Made by a program: the position numbers and the translations under genes. Under the pieces are notes generated by a model. It was not told the origin of the DNA, ran no database searches, and was given only the letters and a program-made list of their open reading frames with translations. DNA of 64,000 nt from SHAN690 sp023262195 (GTDB taxonomy: Bacteria > Bacteroidota > Bacteroidia > Flavobacteriales_G > Salibacteraceae), in assembly GCA_038142005.1 (NCBI GenBank), contig JAYQJE010000003.1, forward strand, positions 310,001 through 374,000. The letters run 5' to 3'. Of this stretch, positions 28,755 through 36,682 are shown one piece after another. Every line of letters starts with the position of its first letter. The first letter of the stretch is position 1.

Positions 28755-29120
28755 TTATTCAGCGTCCTCTGCCTTAGCCGTCTGATCCTCGTCCTCATCA
28801 GGATTACGGAAGTAGACTCTGTTTGCAAGAAATTCCTCCATTGCCAATGCAGATGGTTTGGGAAGTCTTTCATACATTTTAGAGATTTCGATTTGCTCGC
28901 GATTCTCAAAAATTTCTTCTAAACTATCGGTAACCGAAGCAAATTCTTGAAGCTTTTGATCCAATTCCTGCTTAAGTGTGGTACCAACCTGATTAGATCT
29001 CTTAGCCATTATAGCTATGGCCTCATATACATTATCACAGTGTTGCTCCAACTCAACAACGTCTCTCGTCACAATACTCGAGGGAGCTTCTAACTTCTGG
29101 TAATTCTTAAGCTTGTCCAT
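28755..29120 (-). CDS. rpoZ: RNA polymerase omega subunit, Bacteroidota type
   Basis: A 121-residue Rpb6/omega-like protein. The conserved core is ELEQHCDNVYEAIAIMAKRS followed by NQVGTTLKQELDQKL and a C-terminal acidic tail. It assists assembly of the beta-prime subunit. The ATG overlaps the bamD stop (TAATG), and coaBC follows 11 bases after its stop. The bamD-rpoZ-coaBC-DUF4835 order supports the assignment. Typical E. coli omega is shorter; Bacteroidota forms have this length. Confidence 0.9.
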   Translation of the reverse strand: MDKLKNYQKLEAPSSIVTRDVVELEQHCDNVYEAIAIMAKRSNQVGTTLKQELDQKLQEFASVTDSLEEIFENREQIEISKMYERLPKPSALAMEEFLANRVYFRNPDEDEDQTAKAEDAE

Positions 29121-29920
29121 TATGCTTGATTTTGCTCTTGTAATTGCTTCTTCAGCAAATCTTTATTCAAATTCTCTGCTTCCCGTCCGTATTCACTCTC
29201 CGGAAAGCGGTCTGCAAAAGTAAGATATGCTTCCAAAGTCTTTTCCATTCTTTCGCTTTTTTTCTCTTCTACGCTATTGACTGCCAATAAATATGAAGAT
29301 TTATACCATAAAAACCATGTCTCTTCGCTATATCTGCTATTGGGATATCGGTCATTAAAGTTCTTGAATGCCACAGTAGCGGCTCTGTATGCCTCTCTAT
29401 TATAATAGAGCTTGGCGCTCTTGTAATCTTTTAGCTCGATCTTATACCTCAATTCATCTAAGAGGGTGTTTGTGCTATCAATTAAATCACTTTCTGGATG
29501 CTGAATGGTGAATAGTTGAAAAGATCTAATCGCTTTGTATGTATCTGTTTGATCTAGAGAATACTTCGGTGAAAGCTTATAGTTACAATATGCCGACTTA
29601 AACTGGGTTTTCCTCTGCATATTCACTATGTGGATAGTTTTAAAAAACTGCTCATAACGGTGCGAGGCAAGTATATAGTCCTTTAACCCTAACTCACATT
29701 CGGCCAAAGTGAATGCAATTTTCTCTCCTTTCTCTGATCCTCGGTACATGATATAGAGTTCGTCAAGAAGAGGATATGCTTTTGCAAATTTTTCACCATC
29801 CATATATTGAATGGCCATATCATATTTGTATTGCATATCATCACTGCGAAGCACTTTTCGGTGTTCTCCGCAACTCACCAATACTCCCGCTACAATGATG
29901 ATTGAAAGAAATCTAGACAT
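29120..29920 (-). CDS. bamD: Outer membrane assembly lipoprotein BamD
   Basis: Essential lipoprotein of the BAM complex that inserts beta-barrels. From ATG 29920 the peptide MSRFLSIIIVAGVLVSC has a lipobox (LVSC), followed by about five TPR-like helical repeats, for example YKYDMAIQYMDGEKFAKAYP, FKSAYCNYKLSP and ETWFLWYKSSYLLA. It has 266 residues. An upstream ATG at 29944 adds 8 residues before the signal and is less likely. A TAATG overlap couples it to rpoZ. Confidence 0.9.
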   Translation of the reverse strand: MSRFLSIIIVAGVLVSCGEHRKVLRSDDMQYKYDMAIQYMDGEKFAKAYPLLDELYIMYRGSEKGEKIAFTLAECELGLKDYILASHRYEQFFKTIHIVNMQRKTQFKSAYCNYKLSPKYSLDQTDTYKAIRSFQLFTIQHPESDLIDSTNTLLDELRYKIELKDYKSAKLYYNREAYRAATVAFKNFNDRYPNSRYSEETWFLWYKSSYLLAVNSVEEKKSERMEKTLEAYLTFADRFPESEYGREAENLNKDLLKKQLQEQNQA

Positions 29921-29929
29921 ATAAGGTGG

Positions 29930-29937
29930 CAAAGCTA
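29930..29937 (-). promoter_or_regulatory. Candidate -7 box for the bamD operon
   Basis: Minus-strand TAGCTTTG, matching TAnnTTTG, 10 bases upstream of the ATG at 29920. The short leader fits only if the 29920 start is used. Confidence 0.4.
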
Positions 29938-30015
29938 CATTCAATTTACATGTAAGCGTGTTAATAAAAGCTACGTTTCAGCGGAACTCAATGATTCTTG
30001 AAATTGTCTTAATAC

Positions 30016-30023
30016 TACATTTG
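30016..30023 (+). promoter_or_regulatory. Candidate -7 box for the alpha-oxoamine synthase gene
   Basis: TACATTTG, matching TAnnTTTG, 35 bases upstream of the ATG at 30058. TTG trinucleotides occur at 29998 and 30004 but closer than the usual spacing. Confidence 0.5.
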
Positions 30024-30057
30024 CATAGCAATACCAGTTGAGGTAAAATAATTTTAT

Positions 30058-31302
30058 ATGAGAGATATTTTTGAGAAGATTCGGGAAAATAAAGGACCAC
30101 TAGGTCAGTACAGTAACGTTGGTCATGGATATTTCTTTTTCCCAAAATTAGAAGGTCCAATTTCCAATAAGATGCAATTTAGAGGAAAAGATGTTCTAGT
30201 ATGGAGCCTGAATAACTATTTGGGACTTGCAAATCATCCAGAGATTAGAGAGGTTGATGCTAAGGCCGCTAAAGATTGGGGTAATGCTTATCCGATGGGT
30301 GCCCGAATGATGTCTGGAAACTCAAATTATCATGAGCAACTTGAGCATGAGCTATCGAGTTTTGTTGGAAAGGAAGACACCATTCTATTGAATTATGGTT
30401 ATCAAGGAATCGCTTCAACGGTTGACGCACTCGTAGATCGAAATGATGTTATAGTGTATGACAGCGAATCTCATGCATGCATTATGGACGGAATGCGCAT
30501 GCACATGGGTAAGCGATTTGTTTTTCAGCATAATGATATTGAGAGTTTAAAAACTCAATTGGAAAGGGCAACTAAATTGGTAAGCGATACCAATGGTGGT
30601 ATTCTTGTAATTACTGAAGGCGTGTTTGGAATGGCTGGTGATCAAGGCAAGCTCAAAGAAATTGTAGACCTCAAGTCTCAGTACGATTTCAGACTTCTTG
30701 TGGATGATGCTCACGGTATCGGAACGCTTGGAGGCACCGGAGCTGGTGCTGGTGAGGAACAAGGCTGCATGGATGGTATCGATGTCTACTTTGGAACCTT
30801 CGCTAAGGCTTTCGCCACGATTGGAGCATTCATTTCATCAGAGGAGAAAATTGTAGAATATTTAAGGTACAATACTCGTTCACAAATATTCGCCAAGTCA
30901 CTTCCTATGCCACTCGTAATTGGAGCTTTGAAGAGACTTGAAATGATCAGGACTCAACCCGAACACAAGGCCAACCTTTGGAAGGTGACTAATTCGTTAC
31001 AATCAAAATTGCGCGAAAACGGTTTTAACCTGGGGAGAACCAATTCTTGCGTGACTCCAGTATTCTTAGATGGTGGCCCGTTCGAAGCGGCTAATGTCAT
31101 ACTAGACTTACGAGAGAATCATGGCATTTTCTGCTCGATGGTAATCTATCCTGTAGTTCCAAAGGACACAATCATGTTGCGGGTTATTCCAACCGCAATT
31201 CACACAGAAGAAGATGTGAACTACACCATTGAGATATTTGGAAAGGTCAAAGACAAATTAGCGCAAGGTGCATATGCCAAGGATAAAATCATGTATGCAT
31301 AG
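30058..31302 (+). CDS. Alpha-oxoamine synthase (serine palmitoyltransferase/KBL-like)
   Basis: PLP enzyme that condenses an amino acid with an acyl-thioester, 414 residues. The fold-type I signature is complete: SLNNYLGLANHPE (50-62), the GARMMSGNSNYHEQLE segment with its substrate-binding His (81-96), VDDAHGIGTLGG with the PLP-pairing Asp and ring-stacking His, and Lys250 in FGTFAKAFATIG as Schiff-base lysine. This family includes serine palmitoyltransferase, 2-amino-3-ketobutyrate ligase, 8-amino-7-oxononanoate synthase and cysteate acyltransferase. Bacteroidota use such enzymes for sphingolipids and sulfonolipids, so a lipid role is likely. No tdh or bio gene is linked. The exact substrate cannot be told from sequence. 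Confidence 0.85.
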   Translation: MRDIFEKIRENKGPLGQYSNVGHGYFFFPKLEGPISNKMQFRGKDVLVWSLNNYLGLANHPEIREVDAKAAKDWGNAYPMGARMMSGNSNYHEQLEHELSSFVGKEDTILLNYGYQGIASTVDALVDRNDVIVYDSESHACIMDGMRMHMGKRFVFQHNDIESLKTQLERATKLVSDTNGGILVITEGVFGMAGDQGKLKEIVDLKSQYDFRLLVDDAHGIGTLGGTGAGAGEEQGCMDGIDVYFGTFAKAFATIGAFISSEEKIVEYLRYNTRSQIFAKSLPMPLVIGALKRLEMIRTQPEHKANLWKVTNSLQSKLRENGFNLGRTNSCVTPVFLDGGPFEAANVILDLRENHGIFCSMVIYPVVPKDTIMLRVIPTAIHTEEDVNYTIEIFGKVKDKLAQGAYAKDKIMYA

Positions 31303-31325
31303 AGGAGGTCAAGAGCATGACAAAT

Positions 31326-31358
31326 AAAAAAGGCGTTGAAAATTCAACGCCTTTTTTT
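31326..31358. terminator. Bidirectional terminator
   Basis: GGCGTTGA (31332-31339) pairs with TCAACGCC (31344-31351) around an AAAT loop, with A-run on the left and T-run on the right. It lies between the converging synthase and FKBP genes and can stop transcription from both sides. Confidence 0.88.
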
Positions 31359-31381
31359 GCTCTAAAGTTTTCTTAATTACC

Positions 31382-32170
31382 TTAACCCTCCACGCTTAGC
31401 AGTTCAACTTCAAATACCAAAACTTCGTTTGGTCCAATTTTTCCTCCGGGTGACCGTTCTCCATATCCCAGTTCGCTTGGTATGTAAAACTTATACTTGG
31501 CTCCAGGCTTCATTAATTGCAATCCTTCGGTCCAGCCTTTGATAACCTGACCTAATCCGAACGTGGCTGGCTGACCGCGCTCTACTGAACTATCAAATAC
31601 ATCACCATTGGTTAGGGTACCGTGATAATGCACAGTGACTTTACTCGATGCACTAGGAGCAGCTCCCTCCCCTTCTTTTATTATTTCATATTGTAGACCT
31701 GACTCTGTGGTCATTACACCATCCTTCTTACCGTTTTCAGCCAACCACTTTTCACCTGCTTCTTTTGCCAACTTCGCTTTTGCAGCCATCAACGCAGAGA
31801 TATACTCATTTAGAAACTGTTGAGATTCTTGAATCGTCATCTTTGGGTTCGGGTTATTGGTAAGCGCATCCATTATACCCTTATTTAAGGCTGCGTAATC
31901 TATTTGTTGCACACCTTGTGATTTAAAGTTTTCACCAAGAGATATTCCATATGCGTAGCTCATTTTCACGATATCATTTTCCATATCCATGTTGCTTCCA
32001 AATAAGGTCTTCATTTCCTCTTGCGTCTTCAAAACCTCAGATAGTTTCGCATCCAATTCAGACTGTTTCGATAAAATCTCGTCCTGTTTTTGAGCTGTAG
32101 GTTTCTGAGCAAATGCTGCAGCACTAACGGAAATGCACATCGCGCATACTAAAAGTGTTTTTCTATTCAT
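31382..32170 (-). CDS. FKBP-type peptidyl-prolyl isomerase, Mip-like
   Basis: Exported folding catalyst. ATG 32170 starts a signal peptide (MNRKTLLVCAMCISVSAAAF, cleaved near FAQ). An N-terminal dimerisation domain (MSYAYGISLGENFKSQGVQQ, then YISALMAAKAKLAKEAGEKW) precedes the FKBP domain with VTVHYHGTLTNGDVFDSS, GQVIKGWTEGLQLMKPG and the IPSELGYGERSPGGKIGPN loop. It has 262 residues. A longer frame to 32260 would put 30 polar residues before the signal and is rejected. The upstream DjlA-like gene ends 4 bases before it. Confidence 0.92.
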   Translation of the reverse strand: MNRKTLLVCAMCISVSAAAFAQKPTAQKQDEILSKQSELDAKLSEVLKTQEEMKTLFGSNMDMENDIVKMSYAYGISLGENFKSQGVQQIDYAALNKGIMDALTNNPNPKMTIQESQQFLNEYISALMAAKAKLAKEAGEKWLAENGKKDGVMTTESGLQYEIIKEGEGAAPSASSKVTVHYHGTLTNGDVFDSSVERGQPATFGLGQVIKGWTEGLQLMKPGAKYKFYIPSELGYGERSPGGKIGPNEVLVFEVELLSVEG

Positions 32171-32174
32171 ATTA

Positions 32175-32888
32175 TTATTTATTGAGTTTATCATAAGCTT
32201 CTTGTACTTGGCGGAATTTATCAACTGCCGCTTTTTTTGCTTCTTCGCCAATGTCACCAATTTTATCTGGATGATACTTCTTCACTAAGGTTCTATAAGC
32301 TTTTTTAATATCCTCTTGACTTGCTCCGTTATCCAGCCCAAGAACATGATAGTATTTATCATCGTTGTCCTCATACATTCCTAAGAGTGATTTCAGTTCG
32401 TTTGGACTCACTCTTAGGCCTTTGGCTATCAATTGTAAAAGCTCGAACTCATTTTGATGAACGTTACCATCGGCTTGTGCTATTCCAACTAAGAAATGCA
32501 TAAGTTGCAGACGCTGTTGACTATTCATGTATTGATGAATCTGATCTGTCACTGAATAGACATCAATAGGCCTTTCTAATAAATCTTTTAATAAACTTAG
32601 AAGCTGATTAGCGCGATCCTCTTCAAACTGATTTCTCAGAAAGCGCTTCACATAATTCAATTCTGATTTTAGAATCTTATTGTCCGCCTTCATTATGGCA
32701 GCTGCAAGCACCATAAGACTTACATAGAAGTCCCCAGCATGGGTCTCATATTTTTTTGAACCCGCCTTAAGGCTACCTTCAAAAGTGGCTCCGTCCCAAA
32801 GTGCTCCAAGGGAAAACCCAACCAATGCACCAATTGGACCACCCATGGCCCAACCTATCGTACCTCCTATCCACTTGGCGTATTTCAT
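32175..32888 (-). CDS. DjlA-like co-chaperone (TerB plus J domain)
   Basis: A 237-residue protein. An N-terminal Gly-rich hydrophobic segment (IGGTIGWAMGGPIGALVGFS) probably associates with the membrane. A TerB-like helical domain follows (LMVLAAAIMKADNKI, LVGIAQADGNVHQNE), then a C-terminal J domain (YYHVLGLDNGASQEDIKKAY, with the HPD motif in VKKYHPDKIGD). The J domain stimulates DnaK. This arrangement equals DjlA/TerB-DnaJ proteins. It is followed by the FKBP gene, so the pair may serve envelope protein folding. Confidence 0.88.
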   Translation of the reverse strand: MKYAKWIGGTIGWAMGGPIGALVGFSLGALWDGATFEGSLKAGSKKYETHAGDFYVSLMVLAAAIMKADNKILKSELNYVKRFLRNQFEEDRANQLLSLLKDLLERPIDVYSVTDQIHQYMNSQQRLQLMHFLVGIAQADGNVHQNEFELLQLIAKGLRVSPNELKSLLGMYEDNDDKYYHVLGLDNGASQEDIKKAYRTLVKKYHPDKIGDIGEEAKKAAVDKFRQVQEAYDKLNK

Positions 32889-32900
32889 TTAAAAAGGCAG

Positions 32901-32908
32901 CAAAGATA
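32901..32908 (-). promoter_or_regulatory. Candidate -7 box for the djlA-like/FKBP operon
   Basis: Minus-strand TATCTTTG, matching TAnnTTTG, 13 bases upstream of the ATG at 32888. Confidence 0.45.
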
Positions 32909-32939
32909 ATTTTTACCTTCCGCCAACTTTTGAAAAACT

Positions 32940-33365
32940 ATGCCGAAAATCTATTCATTCGTGCCACCTGCTTTAAACTCTAGTGGAGTGTATTATTTCA
33001 CTACCGATAAAGAAGTAGAGTATGAAGTAAGATTTGGAAGAAAGCAGGCCGATATTCTACAGGCTAATATCGTTTTTGGGGTGATCAACGATGAATACGA
33101 TGGAGAAGAATACACACTTGTGAACAAAGGCGAGTTTTATTCGGTAATAAACACGGTTTGCGCCATCATACAAGACTTTTTTATGAGAAACCCAAACATC
33201 CATGGATTTGAGTTTTCAGGCGAACCCTTAGATCAAAACACAATCGTAAAGCGCGTAACAAAACGCACTCGGGTCTATTTAAGGTATACCAGAAAAATCT
33301 TTCCAGAAGATTCTTGGCACATTCATACAGATGGCAACAAGGTGCTAATAGATCGAAAAAGATAA
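32940..33365 (+). CDS. Hypothetical protein, 141 residues
   Basis: A soluble protein with alternating strands then a helix (EFYSVINTVCAIIQDFFMRN) and FEFSGEPLDQNTIVKRVTKR. The strand-helix-strand order with a charged C-terminus (TDGNKVLIDRKR) recalls small Bacteroidota proteins of the DUF6934 type, but I am not certain of the family. It lies alone between the divergent djlA-like gene and tRNA-Ser. No active-site motif is visible. Confidence 0.55.
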   Translation: MPKIYSFVPPALNSSGVYYFTTDKEVEYEVRFGRKQADILQANIVFGVINDEYDGEEYTLVNKGEFYSVINTVCAIIQDFFMRNPNIHGFEFSGEPLDQNTIVKRVTKRTRVYLRYTRKIFPEDSWHIHTDGNKVLIDRKR

Positions 33366-33387
33366 TATCAGATATACTTTCAAATTT

Positions 33388-33395
33388 TACATTTG
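33388..33395 (+). promoter_or_regulatory. Candidate -7 box for tRNA-Ser
   Basis: TACATTTG, matching TAnnTTTG, 19 bases before the 5' end of tRNA-Ser. Confidence 0.5.
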
Positions 33396-33414
33396 CCGCT
33401 CGAAAAAGTCACAC

Positions 33415-33506
<92 letters not shown>

Positions 33507-33511
33507 CTTTT

Positions 33512-33541
33512 AAGCCTTAGTGAAAGCTGAGGCTTTTTTTT
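33512..33541 (+). terminator. Terminator after tRNA-Ser
   Basis: AAGCCTTAG (33512-33520) pairs with CTGAGGCTT (33527-33535), one G-U, loop TGAAAG, followed by a T-run of about eight. Confidence 0.8.
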
Positions 33542-33677
33542 GTTTTTGCTCCAAGATTAACAGAAACACATCATCAAATCCTTATGATTGGTTTGAAGCT
33601 CAAGTATACTGCGCAACCGATTATAGATTAATCCAAAAAAAGTTGGTTGCTTTTATCGATTACCAGTCGGTTGACAT

Positions 33678-33685
33678 TAGATTTG
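33678..33685 (+). promoter_or_regulatory. Candidate -7 box for the unknown lipoprotein gene
   Basis: TAGATTTG, matching TAnnTTTG, 29 bases upstream of the ATG at 33715. This supports 33715 rather than an earlier in-frame start as the gene's beginning. Confidence 0.5.
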
Positions 33686-33714
33686 CCCGAGAACAACAAA
33701 CGCACACTAACTTT

Positions 33715-34542
33715 ATGAAAATCAACAAGCTATTAACTGCGGCAATAGGTCTATCACTATCAGCGTTCGTAATTGGATGTGGAGGCGGTGAAGCTGAATC
33801 TACCGGTCCAAAGTATAATTACGAAAAAGCAGATTCTTTGCCTACCGGCTATTTGGAAGAACTTGGAGTAGTCAAGACGAACATAGAAATGACAGCGAAG
33901 CTCTACGATCATATGATGGAGAAGGGCTATAACTATAATGAATCTGTTATGCTATCTGCTAGCAAGAGCTTTAGCGGCTCTAGCAAGCAAGCGATGGGAA
34001 TAGGGGCGATAGGCAGCGATTTAGTGTATGCGGCTTCTTTTGGTCAAAACCAAAGCGCCATGGACCGCATGAAAGGTTTGATGGGTGCGGCAAATAGTTT
34101 GGGTATTTCAGAAGCCTTTGATGAAGAATTAATGACAAAAATGGCCAGTGATGACTCTACGGTAAATAAATCGATTTTACTCACGAAGGCGTACCTCAAC
34201 GCCAAAGACCAACTGTTCTCTGAAGAGCGTGCACAATATGCAACATTCATGATCATTGGTGGTTGGATTGAAGGACTACATATCAGTTGCCAAATGATGA
34301 AGGATGAGATTAAAGATGATGAAGTGAGAGTTGGCTTTTTTGAAACGGTGAATAGTGTAGGAAGCGTTCAACACTTATGCGATGTATTTGAATCAAATGC
34401 GGAAATGAAATCCATAAGTGAAGAATTGACCAAACTTGGCCCATTAATGCAACCGATTAGAAAAAACGTGAAGAAATACAATACCGAGCAGGTGGCCGCG
34501 CTTGCAGAGGCGGTTGCACAATTGAGAAATAGTCAATTTTAA
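33715..34542 (+). CDS. Lipoprotein of unknown function
   Basis: ATG 33715 starts a lipoprotein signal (MKINKLLTAAIGLSLSAFVI, lipobox VIGC) followed by a Gly-rich spacer and about 250 mostly helical residues. Recognisable blocks are LEELGVVKTNIEMTAKLYDH, GAIGSDLVYAASFGQNQSA and AQYATFMIIGGWIEGLHISC. I have seen similar proteins across Bacteroidota but no function is assigned. An in-frame start at 33520 would add 65 residues that include the tail of the tRNA terminator, so it is rejected. The frame is intact, 275 residues. Confidence 0.7.
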   Translation: MKINKLLTAAIGLSLSAFVIGCGGGEAESTGPKYNYEKADSLPTGYLEELGVVKTNIEMTAKLYDHMMEKGYNYNESVMLSASKSFSGSSKQAMGIGAIGSDLVYAASFGQNQSAMDRMKGLMGAANSLGISEAFDEELMTKMASDDSTVNKSILLTKAYLNAKDQLFSEERAQYATFMIIGGWIEGLHISCQMMKDEIKDDEVRVGFFETVNSVGSVQHLCDVFESNAEMKSISEELTKLGPLMQPIRKNVKKYNTEQVAALAEAVAQLRNSQF

Positions 34543-34570
34543 AATAGGAATATTCTTTCACAAATAGTTT

Positions 34571-34578
34571 TACATTTG
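34571..34578 (+). promoter_or_regulatory. Candidate -7 box for tRNA-Pro
   Basis: TACATTTG, matching TAnnTTTG, 40 bases before tRNA-Pro. A hairpin with a T-run begins immediately after it, an unusual arrangement. Confidence 0.4.
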
Positions 34579-34606
34579 CCGTCCTTTTGAAAAGGATGGC
34601 TTTTTT
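34578..34606 (+). terminator. Terminator-like hairpin before tRNA-Pro
   Basis: GCCGTCCTT (34578-34586) pairs with the AAGGATGGC arm (34592-34600), one G-U, then T6. It may end the lipoprotein transcript 36 bases upstream, or lie in the leader of the tRNA-Pro transcript. Confidence 0.7.
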
Positions 34607-34618
34607 GTTCTTTCTTTT

Positions 34619-34693
34619 CGGGGTGTAGCGTAGCCCGGTTATCGCGCCTGCTTTGGGAGCAGGAGGTCGCAGGTTCGAATCCTGCCACCCCGA
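34619..34693 (+). tRNA. tRNA-Pro (anticodon TGG)
   Basis: 75 nucleotides. Acceptor CGGGGTG/CACCCCG pairs fully, anticodon loop TTTGGGA inside CCTGC/GCAGG, T arm GCAGG TTCGAAT CCTGC. The terminal CCA is not encoded. It decodes proline codons. Confidence 0.95.
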
Positions 34694-34698
34694 CATTG

Positions 34699-34722
34699 AG
34701 GCCTCGAAAGAGGCCTTTATTT
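34699..34722 (+). terminator. Terminator between tRNA-Pro and tRNA-Arg
   Basis: AGGCCTC-GAAA-GAGGCCT tetraloop hairpin followed by a T-rich tract (TTTATTTATT). The T-tract is interrupted, so some readthrough into tRNA-Arg is likely. Confidence 0.7.
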
Positions 34723-34728
34723 ATTAAG

Positions 34729-34802
34729 GGCCCAATAGCTCAACTGGATAGAGCAGCTGCCTTCTAAGCAGCAGGTTTCAGGTTCGAGTCCTGATTGGGT
34801 CA
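34729..34802 (+). tRNA. tRNA-Arg (anticodon TCT)
   Basis: 74 nucleotides. Acceptor GGCCCAA/TTGGGTC pairs with one G-U, anticodon loop CTTCTAA inside GCTGC/GCAGC, T arm TCAGG TTCGAGT CCTGA. It decodes AGA and AGG. Confidence 0.95.
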
Positions 34803-34812
34803 CTATTCCCTT

Positions 34813-34838
34813 AGCCTTCTTTTACGAAGGCTTTTTTT
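34813..34838 (+). terminator. Terminator after tRNA-Arg
   Basis: AGCCTTC-TTTTAC-GAAGGCT followed by T7. The T-run directly abuts the ATG at 34839 of the beta-lactamase gene. Confidence 0.82.
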
Positions 34839-35615
34839 ATGCCCATTATTTCGGAGACCCAAGAATCAAATTCTTCATGGTACATTCGAACAGTGAATTG
34901 GTGGACTAGCGTTTTACTTATTTTTTTCGCCTCTGTGGGAATGGCCAAACCCGATACTATAAAAGTTTCGCCATACCTAGATATCGTTAAACTATCACCC
35001 AACACCTACCTTCACATATCATACATAAATTATCAGTCTGCACAAATCGCTTGCAATGGTCTGGTTTTTATATCCAATGGTGAAGCTGCAGTGTTTGATA
35101 CACCTGTGGGAAACGAGGCTTCGATGAATTTGCTACAATGGATATACCAGGAGCAAAATGCGGTGGTAACATATTTCGTTGCCAACCATTTCCATGAAGA
35201 TTGCATTAGCGGACTGTCTTCATTTGTTGGCACGGGCTGCGCTACTATAAGCCACAAAAAAACATGCAAGCTCGCAGGGCTAAAAGGCTATAACTGTACT
35301 CAACGCTATTTTACAGATTCACTCGAATTTTCCGTTGGTGATAAGAAAGTAGAGTGCCATTATTTTGGACCTGCACACACCACAGACAATATCGTAGCTT
35401 ATATTCCATCCGAACGAATGCTCTTTGGTGGATGCATGGTAAAGAGTATTGGTTCCGATAAAGGAAATTTGGCAGACGCAGATCTAGAACAATGGCCTGC
35501 AACACTGGAAAAAGTTATGGGCAGATACCCAAAAGTTAAAACTGTAATTCCTGGACATGGTGCTCCTGGAAATAAGAAGCTGCTTAAATACACATTGAAA
35601 CTCTTTAGCACATGA
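34839..35615 (+). CDS. Subclass B1 metallo-beta-lactamase, CcrA/CfiA-like
   Basis: Zinc hydrolase predicted to open beta-lactam rings in the periplasm. Counting from ATG 34839, all B1 ligands are present: His117, His119, Asp121 in NHFHEDCISG, His180 in FGPAHTTDNIV, Cys199 in LFGGCMVKS and His240 in VIPGHG. Carboxylate-binding Lys202 and Asn210 (KGNLADADLEQWP) are kept too. The residue after the Asp is Cys, as in CcrA of Bacteroides (HWHGDC), not the usual Arg. A GTG at 34893 would give a cleaner signal peptide (VNWWTSVLLIFFASVGMA) than ATG 34839, which directly follows a terminator T-run. The stop overlaps the next gene's ATG. Activity is inferred, not shown. Confidence 0.88.
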   Translation: MPIISETQESNSSWYIRTVNWWTSVLLIFFASVGMAKPDTIKVSPYLDIVKLSPNTYLHISYINYQSAQIACNGLVFISNGEAAVFDTPVGNEASMNLLQWIYQEQNAVVTYFVANHFHEDCISGLSSFVGTGCATISHKKTCKLAGLKGYNCTQRYFTDSLEFSVGDKKVECHYFGPAHTTDNIVAYIPSERMLFGGCMVKSIGSDKGNLADADLEQWPATLEKVMGRYPKVKTVIPGHGAPGNKKLLKYTLKLFST

Positions 35616-36627
35616 TCATTGTTGACCGAATGCTTTATTTGGCAATCATCACACTCATTCTATTCGATTGTACAGCCCTTAAAGCCCAAGGTAATTTTGA
35701 AGTAATGTTTTACAATGTCGAAAACCTTTTCGACACCCTCGATAATCCATACACAATCGATGAAGACTACACTCCATTCGGAAAATTAGAATACAACACA
35801 GAACGTTTCAATAATAAAGCGGCAAACATTGCCAGTGTTATAAACGCTAGCGTTGATGGTGGTATGCCAGAAATTATAGGTCTTTGTGAAGTAGAGTCTA
35901 CAGTAGCACTTGACGCGCTATTTTCTCAACTTAATAACGCCAAGCAGTACACTTATCTCACCAGCGGCACCAATGACCGAAGAGGTATTCAAAATGCGTT
36001 AATCGTCCATCAGCGCTTTGAAATTATTGAAACCGAAGTTCATCAGGTAGATCTAAAAAAAGAGCGCCCTACTCGACCCGTATTCTGTGTTCACCTAGAA
36101 GACACCCAAACCAAAGCACGATTTTGGGTAATTGTTAATCACTGGCCATCGAGGTATGGAGGTGCAGAAGAGTCTAACTGGAAGCGCATGGCAGCCTCAG
36201 ATGTGGTTTTAAAGACCATCGCTACCTATCGAAAACAAACTTCAAAATCGAGCATTATCGTGATGGGAGACTTTAATGACTACCCTAGCAATGAGAGCCT
36301 CATGAACCTTGAAAGATGTAAAGGAAAAAAGATCCATGCCTCACTAGTGTGCACAAATATTTACATGAGGAAGGTTTAGGTACACATTCATATTTGGGTG
36401 AGTGGCATATTATGGATCAAATACTTGTAAGCAATCACTTTCTAAAGGACTCATCTAATGAGCTTAAAATCACACCTAACTCAGGAACGATTGTGAAACA
36501 TCGTTGGATGCTTTATGAAAACAAAGAGTTTAACGACTTTCTGCCCAGTCGATACTTTAGTCGCGATGGCTATTTTGGAGGCTACAGTGATCATTTGCCC
36601 GTGTTGGTGAAGGTTATGACTAATTAG
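35612..36627 (+). CDS. Secreted endonuclease/exonuclease/phosphatase family protein (frameshifted)
   Basis: DNase I-like fold enzyme with signal peptide (MLYLAIITLILFDCTALKAQ). Core motifs are VMFYNVENLFDTLD, GLCEVES (metal-binding Glu), VNHWPSRYGG, VMGDFNDYPSNES and, after a frame break, SDHLPVLVKV (catalytic His). The break near 36349-36352 needs one more base to join HASLV to HKYLHEEGLGTHSYLGEWH; the total is then 338 residues. It may cleave nucleic acids or phosphoesters. The ATG overlaps the beta-lactamase stop (ATGA), so the genes are translationally coupled. Confidence 0.85.
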
Positions 36628-36682
36628 AAGCCCATCCAAAAAATGTTATGTCCATCTAACAATTAGCTGAATCTGTCGTTAT

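Noticed and set aside
33520..33714. N-terminal extension of the lipoprotein gene
   Set aside because: It would include the tail of the tRNA-Ser terminator and place 65 polar residues before a perfect lipoprotein signal; the TAGATTTG box supports the later start.
34619..34838. Genomic island or integration site at the tRNA cluster carrying the beta-lactamase
   Set aside because: No integrase, no direct repeat of a tRNA 3' end and no change in base use is visible; the following genes look like ordinary chromosomal genes.
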